This document shows, in pieces, positions 9,117 through 18,367 of a DNA stretch of 64,000 nt. Origin of the DNA: Chryseobacterium sp. MYb7 (GTDB lineage: Bacteria > Bacteroidota > Bacteroidia > Flavobacteriales > Weeksellaceae); contig NZ_PCOU01000008.1 of assembly GCF_002979455.1 (NCBI RefSeq), positions 1 through 64,000 of the forward strand, read 5' to 3'. The notes beneath the pieces are model-generated. The model was given only the letters and a program-made list of their open reading frames with translations. It was not told the DNA's origin and ran no database searches. Both the position numbers and the translations under genes were made by a program. How positions within the stretch are numbered: the first letter of the stretch is position 1; each line of letters begins with the position of its first letter.

Positions 9117-10457
9117 TTAATGTGAAGTAATAACTGCTGGAGTTTTTATAATTGAACGGACCCAGATATCATTATTAGGAACACTGGTTCCATAAAGAAA
9201 ATCTGCAACAAAGCTGTCTTCCGGCAGATGAAGTTCCACAGAAAGTCTTGTCTGGCTGGTTTGATCAACAGATGTACTGCTGGAAACATTGAGCCCGTTG
9301 TTAATCATTTCAATATTAATTTCCTGCTGCGATCTATTCCTGAAACTATGACTATACAATCCGAAGTTGGCTGAAATATGGGTATAATCTGCCAATTTCG
9401 CAAAATCGTATATAGGTTTTTTGCTTACGGAGAGATCTTTTATATATTCTTTCATTTTGATATAAAACCGATTAAGAAAAGCATGTTTATTATAATCCGT
9501 TCCAAAATAGGCATAGTTTTCTGTACTAAAAACAGATAATATTTCATTGGTTTCCTCCATCATCAGTTTTCCATATACTTTTGAAAGATCATTGTATACT
9601 TTATCTCTACATACATATGCCTGTGAAAGCCCGTTGGCTGTCTCCACTTCATATCCTGACAGCAAGGCATCCCAAATTTTATTTCCTTCGGCATTGGTTT
9701 TTGCATTTCTTATATCTGAGACATAGTTATGCAGATCATCAATATCCATGAAATCTGTAGAAATATAAACAGATTGTGGTCCTTCCAGATATCCTCCTCC
9801 TATATCCGCATGATCTCCCGGTACAAAAACTTCCTTCCAAACAGATGACTGATTTTCAGATTTCTGATCCTGCATAGTTTTTGAGTTTTCAAAAAAACCG
9901 GTAAGTGGGAAAAAAAATCTGCTTTCATTGACTGCACAGAGATGCAAAGCATTCTCTACCTGCACAGGAATGTTCAGGTTATAGGTATTAAAAGGTTTGG
10001 ACTCTACGGTATCAAAAGCTCCTAAAAATTTTATTCTGCAATTTTCCAAAGAAAAATGGCTCAAAAGCTGGTTACACAAAGTTCTTGCCAGCATACCTCC
10101 TCTCCCGAATCCATAGATATAAAAGTTGTATTCTTTGGCTTCGTCATGAGCAATCTCTTGTATAAAATCCCAGACTTTCTGAAGTTTATCATCAGAAGAA
10201 TATCCGTTCCCATAGGGTGGATTGGCACATGTTGCCATCGCAAAATTACTATCTTCACTACCTGTTACGGTTCCTATTCCCTCGATATATATTTTTTCAT
10301 CTCCAATAAATAAACTGTATAATTTATAGATATTGCTGAAGGTACCATAATAGCTTTCATTATTGTTCAGTGGTTTATCCGCTGAAAGAATATTAACCCC
10401 ATTATTTCCTGTACCGTCAAAGAAAATCCCGACGGAAATCACACTGCTGCCATTCAT
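9117..10457 (-). CDS. DUF2235-like alpha/beta-hydrolase-fold protein lacking the nucleophile serine
   Basis: The 446-residue protein matches the DUF2235 pattern. It has an N-terminal IFFDGTGNN, a nucleophile-elbow position reading YGFGRGGMLAR, then FLGAFDTV and FVPGDHADIGGGY. In the family the elbow is normally G-F-S-R-G-A. Here the codon at the serine position is GGG (Gly), so the usual catalytic nucleophile is missing. DUF2235 proteins include type VI secretion phospholipase effectors and other hydrolases. No signal peptide is seen, and no secretion genes are nearby. It may be a pseudo-enzyme with a binding role. Confidence 0.7.
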   Translation of the reverse strand: MNGSSVISVGIFFDGTGNNGVNILSADKPLNNNESYYGTFSNIYKLYSLFIGDEKIYIEGIGTVTGSEDSNFAMATCANPPYGNGYSSDDKLQKVWDFIQEIAHDEAKEYNFYIYGFGRGGMLARTLCNQLLSHFSLENCRIKFLGAFDTVESKPFNTYNLNIPVQVENALHLCAVNESRFFFPLTGFFENSKTMQDQKSENQSSVWKEVFVPGDHADIGGGYLEGPQSVYISTDFMDIDDLHNYVSDIRNAKTNAEGNKIWDALLSGYEVETANGLSQAYVCRDKVYNDLSKVYGKLMMEETNEILSVFSTENYAYFGTDYNKHAFLNRFYIKMKEYIKDLSVSKKPIYDFAKLADYTHISANFGLYSHSFRNRSQQEINIEMINNGLNVSSSTSVDQTSQTRLSVELHLPEDSFVADFLYGTSVPNNDIWVRSIIKTPAVITSH

Positions 10458-10606
10458 GTTTTTACTTTAATTTTTTATTACAGATCTTGTTTGTGTTTTT
10501 TCAACTAACATCCCTAAAAGAGACATTTCAAAATAACAGAAGAAAAACAAGGATCGCTAGAGTGAAAAGTACCAAATAAAAAATTCCGTATTTCTACGGA
10601 ACCAGA

Positions 10607-11284
10607 TTATATTTTTTCAAGGGAATATATATTGTTGACAATGGCATAAATGACGATACCTACTGTATTTTTGGCTCCAATCTTCTCGAGAATTCGCTGA
10701 CGGTGGCTTTCCACTGTCCTTGGACTGATAAAGAGTTTTTCTCCTATTTCGTTGTTGGTAAATTCCTGACAGATCAGTTTTACAACGTCTTTTTCTCTTT
10801 CGGACAACTCGTCTTCTGTTTCAAAAAGAGAATTTTTCTTAGCAGTACTGTTCATATAAGTAAACAGCATCTGATGATCTTCAGCTGTGAAAAAGACTCC
10901 GTTTTTATCCACCATTGTAATGGCATCAATAAATGTTTGTTTATTCGAGTTTTTAGGAAGAAATGCTGATACTCCCAGCTTGACCATATATCCAAGAATA
11001 GAGGTTTTATAATGGGATGACAGGATAATAATTTTAAGATCGGGAAATTTTTCCTTCAGGATTTCTACCAGTTCAAAACCATTCATAGGTTTCATCTGAA
11101 CATCTACAAGAGCCATATCAGGAAATTCATCTTTTGAAAGTTTTCCGAGGTCTTCAATAAAATCGGGGCCATTATCTGCGGTAAGGCATACCGATATATT
11201 TTTTTCATTGGACAGCAACATTTTTACCCCTTCGAGGATCAGCTGTTCATCATCAATCAGTGCTAGTTTGATTTGGGAACTCAT
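10607..11284 (-). CDS. NarL/LuxR-family response regulator
   Basis: The 225-residue protein has a receiver domain with the acidic pair LIDDE, phosphoacceptor Asp in ALVDVQMKPMNG, the conserved Ser/Thr in IILSSHYK, and Lys in FLPKNSNK. It is followed by a C-terminal LuxR-type HTH (LSEREKDVVKLI ... SPRTVESHRQRILEKIG). It overlaps the 3' end of the sensor kinase gene by 32 bases, so the two are translationally coupled and form a two-component system. The signal and regulon are not evident. Confidence 0.93.
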   Translation of the reverse strand: MSSQIKLALIDDEQLILEGVKMLLSNEKNISVCLTADNGPDFIEDLGKLSKDEFPDMALVDVQMKPMNGFELVEILKEKFPDLKIIILSSHYKTSILGYMVKLGVSAFLPKNSNKQTFIDAITMVDKNGVFFTAEDHQMLFTYMNSTAKKNSLFETEDELSEREKDVVKLICQEFTNNEIGEKLFISPRTVESHRQRILEKIGAKNTVGIVIYAIVNNIYSLEKI

Positions 11285-11984
11285 GATATTTTGGAATTTT
11301 TATAATTAAACGACTTCCTTTATTCGAAAATGTTTTTTTCCATTTGTGTGTGGCGTTCATAGATTTGATACGGGATTCTATATTTTTGATTCCCATTCCT
11401 TTTTTTACTTTTTCATATTCAAAGCCTTGTCCGTTATCCGAAATTACCACTGCCATATTTTCAGGATAATCTTTTATATAAATCCAGAGATCTGTAGCAT
11501 CAGAATGTTTGATCACATTGGTCGTAAATTCCTGAATAATCCTGTACAGCTGTACTTCCACGAAGAGATCTTTCTGTTTATATCCAGGCATTACCTGCAT
11601 GGAAATATTAATTTTATGGGAAAGATTGGCTATTAATTCTTCAACGTATAAAACCAGTCCTACTGATTCCAGATTTACAGGGTACAATGAATGAGAAATA
11701 CTTCTGGCAGCATCAATCAGGGAAGACATCTGACCATAAATATTTTTTTTGATCAGTTCATCGCCCTGGGTATCGAGGTTATTCAACCATAAGGAAAGAA
11801 TGTTGAGCCGGTTTCCGATATCATCATGAATCATTACCGCAATTCTTTTTCTTTCTTCTTCCTGAGCTTTGATGTTTTCCAGGACTAATTTTTTCTGATG
11901 AAGAACTTCCGCCTCATGCTGCACATTTTTTTCCTTTATAATTCTGGTTATAAATGCCCTGTAGGCAAGCATAATAAAAGCCAC
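11253..11984 (-). CDS. NarX-type (HisKA_3) sensor histidine kinase
   Basis: The 243-residue frame has a short membrane segment, then the HisKA_3 dimerisation box RIAVMIHDDIGNRL with the phosphoacceptor His, and a HATPase_c domain with VISDNGQGFE and KGMGIKNIESRI. The GTG at 11984 sits inside a hydrophobic helix. The same frame continues upstream to about 12047 without a stop and supplies the first half of the helix (LNINLLILIIVTIAIIV), but it offers only ATT, CTG or TTA codons there. The true start may therefore be a non-standard codon overlapping the previous gene's stop. Confidence 0.88.
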   Translation of the reverse strand: MAFIMLAYRAFITRIIKEKNVQHEAEVLHQKKLVLENIKAQEEERKRIAVMIHDDIGNRLNILSLWLNNLDTQGDELIKKNIYGQMSSLIDAARSISHSLYPVNLESVGLVLYVEELIANLSHKINISMQVMPGYKQKDLFVEVQLYRIIQEFTTNVIKHSDATDLWIYIKDYPENMAVVISDNGQGFEYEKVKKGMGIKNIESRIKSMNATHKWKKTFSNKGSRLIIKIPKYHEFPNQTSTD

Positions 11985-12034
11985 TATAATTGCTATGGTA
12001 ACAATTATAAGGATCAGCAGATTGATATTTAAAG

Positions 12035-12658
12035 TTACTTCTTTAATCTGATAAATGTGTATAAAAATGAACAGTACAAAATACTCGAAAGAATATTATT
12101 GGCACTGAGAATAATATAATAATCGTTTTCTGACAGATTGGCAATCTGATGCTGAATGATAAAAATAAATACCGAAACCGAGTAGTAGAAAAAAATACTT
12201 GCATCTACAAAAAGAAAACGGTTCTGTGCAGATGTATTCTTAATCTCACGGATGAGGGTAAATCCGGAAAGGCAGATGATGATGATATTGGAAACTACTT
12301 TCGCAATATCAGCATTGGCTGGGTAATCAAAACCGTATTTCGAAATCATAAAACCTCCTGCCAGTATCCCAACAGTCCAGAGAGCCGCTTTTGGCCAATC
12401 CAGTTTTCTGATAAATAAACCTGTCAGCAAAAAAAACTCTCCTGCGATATACAAAGGATAGAGAAATGAGGTATCATTCAGCCTGAAGATATATGGCAGT
12501 GCCAGATTCAGCAGTTCAATAAAAAAAAGAAAAGCAATACAATGAAAATATTGCTTTTCTTTTGAGTTTAATATGCGATATTTTGCTGCTCCCAACAGTA
12601 TAACAGATAGAAGCAGTGCATAGTTCAGGAATAAAATTGCCTTATAAAGTCCAGCCAT
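12035..12658 (-). CDS. six- to seven-helix integral membrane protein, probably the sensory partner of the kinase
   Basis: The 207-residue protein consists almost wholly of hydrophobic helices separated by short loops (for example ILFLNYALLLSVILLGAA and VVSNIIIICLSGFTLI). It has no catalytic motif. It immediately precedes, and probably overlaps, the histidine kinase gene on the same strand, and the kinase has almost no sensor region of its own. The sequence fits a membrane sensor supplied in trans, but this is inference. I know no named family for it. Confidence 0.65.
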   Translation of the reverse strand: MAGLYKAILFLNYALLLSVILLGAAKYRILNSKEKQYFHCIAFLFFIELLNLALPYIFRLNDTSFLYPLYIAGEFFLLTGLFIRKLDWPKAALWTVGILAGGFMISKYGFDYPANADIAKVVSNIIIICLSGFTLIREIKNTSAQNRFLFVDASIFFYYSVSVFIFIIQHQIANLSENDYYIILSANNILSSILYCSFLYTFIRLKK

Positions 12659-12675
12659 TCCTCAGTTTATCTTTT

Positions 12676-13461
12676 TTAAAATTCACATCCTACATCTACA
12701 TCCGGTATACGGCAGATAGGAGGACATGGTTTTGCCCAGTCGTATGTATTTGAAATCGTCTCCGCTCCTACTTCTGAATTCTTAAGGTTTTCACGGAAAG
12801 AGATGAAGATAAGAGTTACCAGCACTTTTCCATAAATATCATTGTATTTAAGTCCGAAAGAACAGGTAATTCCTGTTAAGCCAGCATCATCAAGACAAAG
12901 GTCCGCCGTAGGAACATAGAATTTTCTGAAAATACCAGCTCCTTGATTTTCGCTACATTCTTTGTAGAACCAATCCATTCCTTCGTTTCTCCAACGTTCA
13001 ATAGCTGCTACAGCTACATCCTGCTCAAGAATTGGTGCATTAGAAACAGGGAATCCCATATTGGCATTCTTCTCTGTGCTTTCAAGATCTTTGGAAAGAA
13101 CTGCGTTTCTGACAACAGTATATTCCTGAATCTCCTGAAGTCTCAGATCTCTGTCCAGCTCAGTAAGGAAACTGTATGGATATTCATTTACGTCTATTTT
13201 TCCACCTTTATCATTCATAGGGTAAAGAATCATAATCAAACGTTCTTTATATACTCCTATTGCTGAACAAAAGTCTTTATAATCACTAAATCCTTTCATC
13301 CATTCAAGATGTTCTCTTGAAATATTGAAAACGTAATTGGTAGGGATCAGACTTTGTAGTTTGGAAAAATCAGAAAAGCGGGCTTTCCATTCAAGGGATG
13401 CCGCTCTACATTCTTCTACAGGAAGCATGTAGTCTACAATGTTTAAAGTTGTCATAAGCAT
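12676..13461 (-). CDS. unknown soluble protein
   Basis: The frame opens at 13506, but the first 15 residues look like upstream sequence. ATGs at 13461 and 13455 (MLMTTLNIVDYM) are the more likely starts. The 261-residue product has no signal peptide, is rich in aromatic residues, and ends with a Cys/Pro-rich tail (AKPCPPICRIPDVDVGCEF). It lies 17 bases upstream of the membrane protein gene and may be the first gene of that operon. No family recognised. Confidence 0.6.
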   Translation of the reverse strand: MLMTTLNIVDYMLPVEECRAASLEWKARFSDFSKLQSLIPTNYVFNISREHLEWMKGFSDYKDFCSAIGVYKERLIMILYPMNDKGGKIDVNEYPYSFLTELDRDLRLQEIQEYTVVRNAVLSKDLESTEKNANMGFPVSNAPILEQDVAVAAIERWRNEGMDWFYKECSENQGAGIFRKFYVPTADLCLDDAGLTGITCSFGLKYNDIYGKVLVTLIFISFRENLKNSEVGAETISNTYDWAKPCPPICRIPDVDVGCEF

Positions 13462-13517
13462 AGTTTTTGGTTGTATAAAAATATATAAACTAAATATGCT
13501 ATGCAAGAAGATTTTTA

Positions 13518-14138
13518 TTAATAATTTTTCACTGTTATATGATAACAGCTCTGCTGTCTCTCTTTGATATAATAGATTCTACCGGCTTTTTCATAATATT
13601 TCAATACTTTTTCCAACGCCGCTTCCATTTTGGGATTATACTTAAGGACGTTATTGAATCTTACATAAGAAATATCAAAAGAGTTACCATAATTATGCGA
13701 ACTAATCCCTAATGAAGCATTTGAATTGACTCTCCTTAGCCTGCATTGGTCTTCAAGAGTACGGGTAATGGATGAAACAGTGAATGTACCGCCTTTGGTA
13801 TCTTTACTGAATTTGGAACCTATTTTCTCCAGGGTTGTTTTTCCCTTGGATACCATATAAGCCCTGCTGTAATCCAGCCTCTGAACATGATATCCTTTTC
13901 CTGATTTTTTTATTTTGTGGAATTTCCCGTTGCCGATATACTTCTGAACTGTTTTGGAATCTTTCAGAAGCTGTATCCCGAAACTTTTTGAGGCATCAAG
14001 GTGAGGTTTGTAAAGCGGTGTAGCCTCAACTTTCAGTACAGTAGAAAGATCATAGCAGGGAAAAGCTTTTTTTGCTGCCTGCGAATAATGTAAACTATAA
14101 ATAAAAGGTACAAAGACCACACAAAAAAACTTTCTCAT
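13518..14138 (-). CDS. secreted DUF5715/M15-like putative peptidoglycan carboxypeptidase
   Basis: The 206-residue protein has a signal peptide (FVPFIYSLHYSQA). In its second half it has the zinc-peptidase pattern of M15-type enzymes: SSHNYGNSFDIS, supplying His and Asp ligands, and a late CYHITV with a further His. The upstream RTLEDQCRL segment also fits. M15 enzymes trim cell-wall peptides in the periplasm; DUF5715 is the Bacteroidota group I think this belongs to. It is a single gene, 12 bases from the next frame downstream. Confidence 0.7.
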   Translation of the reverse strand: MRKFFCVVFVPFIYSLHYSQAAKKAFPCYDLSTVLKVEATPLYKPHLDASKSFGIQLLKDSKTVQKYIGNGKFHKIKKSGKGYHVQRLDYSRAYMVSKGKTTLEKIGSKFSKDTKGGTFTVSSITRTLEDQCRLRRVNSNASLGISSHNYGNSFDISYVRFNNVLKYNPKMEAALEKVLKYYEKAGRIYYIKERQQSCYHITVKNY

Positions 14139-14355
14139 TCACCTTCCTTTTAAATTACAAATGAAAGATAAAACATTTATGTTGGATCTTTCAAAACTGA
14201 CTATAATACTCTATAAATAAATCCCAAACAAACTTTACACCAAATTATAGATTTTACAATTATTGTTCACACTTTTTCGAAATATTTTTTCAGCTTTTGC
14301 TTTTTACTTTAAGATTTAAATTTTACATTTGAGATACATTTAAATAATAAACAAC

Positions 14356-15075
14356 ATGATAAAAAAACTTTTCGCTGAATTTTTCGGCACATTTTGGCTT
14401 GTTTTCGGAGGTTGTGGAAGCGCTGTTTTCGCAGCTGGTGTTCCAGACATCGGCATCGGACTTTTAGGAGTTGCTTTAGCCTTCGGTCTTACTGTTCTTA
14501 CTATGGCTTATGCCGTAGGACATATTTCAGGAGGACACTTTAACCCTGCAGTTTCTTTCGGACTGTTGGTTGGAGGAAGATTTCCTGCAAAAGATCTTAT
14601 TCCTTACATTGTAGCTCAATGTCTGGGAGCAATTGTAGCAGCAGGATGTCTGTATACAATCCTTAACGGAGCGGGAGCGGTAGAATTCTCAAAACCCGGA
14701 GATTTTGCCACGAACTTTTACGGAGAGGCTGTCTACAATGGAAAAGCATTCAGTATGGGAGCAGCATTCCTTGCTGAGTTTTTATTAACAGCTTTCTTCC
14801 TTATCGTGATCATGGGAGCTACGGATAAATGGGCGAATGGAAAATTTGCCGGTCTTGCTATTGGTCTTGCTCTTACTTTAATTCACCTGATCTCTATTCC
14901 CATCACAAACACTTCTGTAAACCCTGCAAGATCACTTTCTCAGGCGGTATTTGTGGGAGGTACAGCAATGTCACAACTTTGGTTGTTCTGGGTAGCTCCA
15001 ATTTTAGGAGGAGTTGTAGGAGGATTAATCTACAAGTTCTTACTTCAGAGAGATACTGCAGAAATCGCAGATTAA
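14356..15075 (+). CDS. aqpZ: aquaporin Z, water channel
   Basis: The 239-residue integral membrane protein has six helices and both half-helix NPA motifs, GHFNPAVS in the first half and SVNPARSL in the second. AqpZ passes water, and possibly small neutral solutes, across the inner membrane. The Arg after the second NPA is the usual selectivity-filter residue. Length and the N-terminal [19 protein letters not shown] are typical of AqpZ rather than the glycerol facilitator. It stands alone, has its own terminator, and is divergent from the upstream gene. Confidence 0.95.
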   Translation: MIKKLFAEFFGTFWLVFGGCGSAVFAAGVPDIGIGLLGVALAFGLTVLTMAYAVGHISGGHFNPAVSFGLLVGGRFPAKDLIPYIVAQCLGAIVAAGCLYTILNGAGAVEFSKPGDFATNFYGEAVYNGKAFSMGAAFLAEFLLTAFFLIVIMGATDKWANGKFAGLAIGLALTLIHLISIPITNTSVNPARSLSQAVFVGGTAMSQLWLFWVAPILGGVVGGLIYKFLLQRDTAEIAD

Positions 15076-15099
15076 TTTTTCAAATAATAATCAATTATA

Positions 15100-15126
15100 A
15101 AATCCTGTCAGGCGGCAGGATTTTTT
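15100..15126 (+). terminator. terminator of aqpZ
   Basis: An AAATCCTG / CAGGATTT 8-bp stem is followed by seven T residues, about 25 bases past the aqpZ stop. It overlaps the last bases of the convergent gene. Confidence 0.8.
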
Positions 15127-15671
15127 TATTTCAGCTTTTTGATGTCAAAAGGATTCTTAAAAATCAGTTCTTCATGCTTGCCTTTGATTTCCATTTTGCG
15201 CTGAAGAAGGTTCAGAGCCATTTTTCTGATAAAAAGATCTTTATCATTCAGCTTCCAGTAAGAATCTTCATGAAGTTTTTTGGGTGAACGGATCAGATAA
15301 AATTCTGTTTCCCAGGTGTCTGCATTATGATAAAATTCAATGATCCCGCAATGTTCAGGGATAATTGCAGCATCTACCATTCCCATCGGAAGCAAAAAAC
15401 TAAAAGAATTACAGACATAATCACCACAGGAAATCTTATCATGCTTCAGAAATTTTTCTCCGGTATCTTTATTCAGATATGATTTTTTGAAATCATTTTT
15501 AAAATCACTTTTTGAAAACTTGATCTCGATTTCATGACTTCCACCCTCTGCATCAATGATCAGAATATCCGCTTCCCAGTCTGCCTGAAAATAATTCGTC
15601 AGCACAATCTCTTTTTCAAAATCGCAATGGGAATGGATGTAGGCGTGGATAAGTTCTTCTATTTTAATCAT
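15126..15671 (-). CDS. putative PD-(D/E)XK-fold (MmcB-like) DNA repair protein
   Basis: I start at the ATG at 15671 (MIKIEELIHAYIHSH); the frame extends further, but the extra residues look non-coding. The 181-residue protein carries EADILIIDAEGGSHEIEIKFSKSDF. This has the D-x(n)-E-x-K spacing of PD-(D/E)XK nuclease folds and resembles the MmcB family. The gene converges on aqpZ. Nuclease activity is not demonstrated by sequence alone. Confidence 0.6.
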   Translation of the reverse strand: MIKIEELIHAYIHSHCDFEKEIVLTNYFQADWEADILIIDAEGGSHEIEIKFSKSDFKNDFKKSYLNKDTGEKFLKHDKISCGDYVCNSFSFLLPMGMVDAAIIPEHCGIIEFYHNADTWETEFYLIRSPKKLHEDSYWKLNDKDLFIRKMALNLLQRKMEIKGKHEELIFKNPFDIKKLK

Positions 15672-15842
15672 TGGTAATATTGTAAACGCAAAGTTCACGA
15701 AGTTTTTATTTACAACTGTTAAATGTTTGCAAAGGCGTTTCACTCAGCAAAAATTGCAGGCTATCTTTTCTTTATTTATTACGATTAGAAAAAATTGACA
15801 AGCAAAGCGAATTGACTATTCACCATTAATCTTTGATGCTTT

Positions 15843-16835
15843 CTAACTTACCAACAGACTGCAGCCTCTGATATCGGAATGGTCTATTCTTCCCAGTACT
15901 TGAAATTTATCGCCAACTATTTTCCCCAAATCCTGGGTTGCAATAAATGAGCAGGAATGCGTATTGGCAAGATCAATGATATTAATAGCACCTGTTCTTC
16001 CTTCTTTTTCATACGCTAAAGGATCTTCAGCATTACGAACCATGATTTTCATCCAGCTGGGACATTCATATTCATTATTTCCAAGAGAATAGGCCTGCGA
16101 AAGAAGCTCTGTCATGGAATATTCTGAATAGATTTTATCTGTTTTAAGACCGTTCTGTAAAATTTTCAGTAATTCGTCTTTGGTCATTTCTTCTTTTCTC
16201 CCTTTCATTCCTCCGGTTTCAATCACTATTAAATTTTCAGGAAAATTGAGAGATTCTTCGCTTTGTTCAGCATAACAATAATCCAGAAAATCTAATAAGG
16301 CAAAGGAAACTCCGAAAAGAATCACTTTTTTATCCTGCAGCCTGTTCAATAAATCAAAAAGTTCAGAATGGTTGTAAAGAAAATATCCGTTTTCCGGCTT
16401 GGCAGATTTTTTCATCAGATAATCTACCATGTAAATCAGTGATGAATTCTGTTTTTCAAGGTAGCTTGGAAGTAAACCCAGAAAAATAAAATCTTCCGGT
16501 TTTCCGATAAACTGTTCAAAACTTTTATAAATACTTTCTTCGTACAGCTTTGGATCTGCGATGAAATGTTTTGAAAGATTCATCTGAGTTGTCCCTGAAC
16601 TTTGAAAAAACAGATCTGCAGCTACATTCTTATCCAGAATCTGATGGTTTTTAAACATTTCGATAGGGAGAAACGGAATCTTTACCAAGCTATCTACCTC
16701 ATCTGGATTAACTTTCAGAAAATCAACAAACTTCCTGTATATTTCAACATTTTCATATTGATAACGAAATGTTTTCAATGATGCATTCAGGAAATCCTGT
16801 TCAGTCTGTATGTTGAATATATTTTTCAATTCCAT
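15843..16835 (-). CDS. LuxE/PaaK-like acyl-protein synthetase (adenylating enzyme)
   Basis: The 330-residue protein has the AMP-binding P-loop-like motif SSGTTQMNLSKHF, then VIETGGMKGR and EYSMTELLSQAYS, the core pattern of LuxE-type adenylate-forming enzymes. LuxE activates fatty acids for bioluminescence, but no luxCDAB genes are nearby. In non-luminous Bacteroidota such proteins are thought to activate carboxylic acids for surface polymer or lipid synthesis. It is a single gene, and the substrate is unknown. Confidence 0.82.
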   Translation of the reverse strand: MELKNIFNIQTEQDFLNASLKTFRYQYENVEIYRKFVDFLKVNPDEVDSLVKIPFLPIEMFKNHQILDKNVAADLFFQSSGTTQMNLSKHFIADPKLYEESIYKSFEQFIGKPEDFIFLGLLPSYLEKQNSSLIYMVDYLMKKSAKPENGYFLYNHSELFDLLNRLQDKKVILFGVSFALLDFLDYCYAEQSEESLNFPENLIVIETGGMKGRKEEMTKDELLKILQNGLKTDKIYSEYSMTELLSQAYSLGNNEYECPSWMKIMVRNAEDPLAYEKEGRTGAINIIDLANTHSCSFIATQDLGKIVGDKFQVLGRIDHSDIRGCSLLVS

Positions 16836-17028
16836 AATTTTTTAATTTCTTAATCCCCCACTACAAGGCAATTATAGAGATAAAATGATATTATTTAATA
16901 TTTTTTTAATCTGAAAATTCTATTTTGGTAGACTTCTTGCAATTACTTAAATGGAATATGGATTAAAAACAAGAATGGGTTTCGGCCTATTCGAAGGTTA
17001 CCTCTTTTTAGGGGTAATTTTTTTTGCT

Positions 17029-17799
17029 TTATTTTTCAAAAGTTTTCAGTTCAAAATCTTTTTCAAAAACCCCATAGGTGAAATAGGAAATCCAATCTCC
17101 CAGGTTAATATATTTTGCATTCTGTTCCAAATCCAATACCATTGGAAGATGCCTGTGCCCATAGATAAAATAGTCTATTTTCTGAGTCTTCAGCTTTTCT
17201 TTAGAATAAATAATCAGGAACTCCTTATCTTCTCCAAGAAAAGCTTTGTCTTCTTCTCCGGAGATCATTTTATTTTTTTGGGAAAGGTATAATGCCACTT
17301 TCATTGCAATATCGGGATGAAGCCATTTGAAAAACCATTGTGCAACAGGATTTGTGAATAATTTTTTCATTCTTTTATATCCTTTGTCACCAGGCCCCAA
17401 ACCATCTCCATGGGCCAGCAAAAATTGTTTTCCTCCCATTTCGAAATACTGTTTCTGATAAAAAACAGTACATCCGATTTCTTCTTCAAGATAATCCTTC
17501 ATCCACAGATCATGGTTTCCGACAAAGAAATAGATATGAATTCCCCTGTCTTTAAGCTCTGCAATTTTTCCGAGTACGCGGACGTATCCTTTGGGAACTA
17601 CATGTTTCCATTCATGCCAGAAATCAAAAAGATCACCCATTAAAAACAAAACCTGTGCATCTTCTTTAATCTGATCCATCCAGCGTATAAATTTCTCTTC
17701 ACGCACTTTGCTTTCACCCGGTGTAGGGGCACCAAAATGCTGATCTGAAGCGAAATATACTTTTTTTCCAGGTTCTAAATTAATTGTCGTTTTTAACAC
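17029..17799 (-). CDS. lpxH: UDP-2,3-diacylglucosamine diphosphatase (lipid A biosynthesis)
   Basis: This metallophosphatase carries DQHFG, GDLFDFWHEW, GNHDLW, LAHGDG and GHRHLP, the five metal-binding blocks of the LpxH family, which hydrolyses UDP-diacylglucosamine to lipid X. The frame reaches 17871, but that would overlap queD by 50 bases. The GTG at 17799 (VLKTTINLEPGKKVYFASDQ) puts the first metal motif where LpxH proteins have it and leaves a 22-base gap, so I prefer it (256 residues). It is downstream of and probably co-transcribed with queD. Confidence 0.88.
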   Translation of the reverse strand: MLKTTINLEPGKKVYFASDQHFGAPTPGESKVREEKFIRWMDQIKEDAQVLFLMGDLFDFWHEWKHVVPKGYVRVLGKIAELKDRGIHIYFFVGNHDLWMKDYLEEEIGCTVFYQKQYFEMGGKQFLLAHGDGLGPGDKGYKRMKKLFTNPVAQWFFKWLHPDIAMKVALYLSQKNKMISGEEDKAFLGEDKEFLIIYSKEKLKTQKIDYFIYGHRHLPMVLDLEQNAKYINLGDWISYFTYGVFEKDFELKTFEK

Positions 17800-17821
17800 C
17801 TTGTGAGTTTTGTGGGTAAAA

Positions 17822-18268
17822 TTATTGATTATCTTCTGCAAACCATTCTCCATAAGAGTTTTCGGTCTCATGAAGTTTAAGATAAGCTAAAGAAATTCCT
17901 TCAGGAAGCCTTGATTTGATTTTAGCAGCAATGGCATATAACATGTTTTCACAAGTTGGCTGGAAGCTGCAATAGATTACTTTATGTCCTTTCTGCTCAA
18001 GATCATCACCCAGTTCTTTGTGTGGAGACAAAGCATTGACAAGAACCGCATGATCCCATACATCTACGATTTCAGATTTTACGATACTTTTAATATCTCC
18101 GAAATCTACCACCATTCCATTTTTAGGATTTTCAATATCATTGATCGGTTTTCCTTTCACTGTTACAAACAGTTTATAGGAATGTCCATGCATATTTTTA
18201 CACTTCCCATCGTAGTTATAAAGTACGTGAGCGGTTTCAAATGTAAAAATTTTTGTAATACGTATCAT
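17822..18268 (-). CDS. queD: 6-carboxytetrahydropterin synthase (QueD/PTPS family)
   Basis: I take the ATG at 18268 (MIRITKIFTFETAH) as start. The 148-residue protein has the zinc-binding histidines in TFETAH and MHGHSY, the catalytic Cys in KCKNMHG, and a late LHET(E) motif. QueD makes 6-carboxytetrahydropterin in queuosine and archaeosine synthesis; close relatives make pyruvoyl tetrahydropterin. No other queuosine gene is adjacent. It precedes lpxH on the same strand. Confidence 0.9.
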   Translation of the reverse strand: MIRITKIFTFETAHVLYNYDGKCKNMHGHSYKLFVTVKGKPINDIENPKNGMVVDFGDIKSIVKSEIVDVWDHAVLVNALSPHKELGDDLEQKGHKVIYCSFQPTCENMLYAIAAKIKSRLPEGISLAYLKLHETENSYGEWFAEDNQ

Positions 18269-18367
18269 AGTACAAAGATATGACAAAACCGCTTAATAGA
18301 GAAAAGACTGTTTCTATTACAACGATATTAAAATTTTTTTTTCACAGGTTTTCAAAAGTGATATCTA

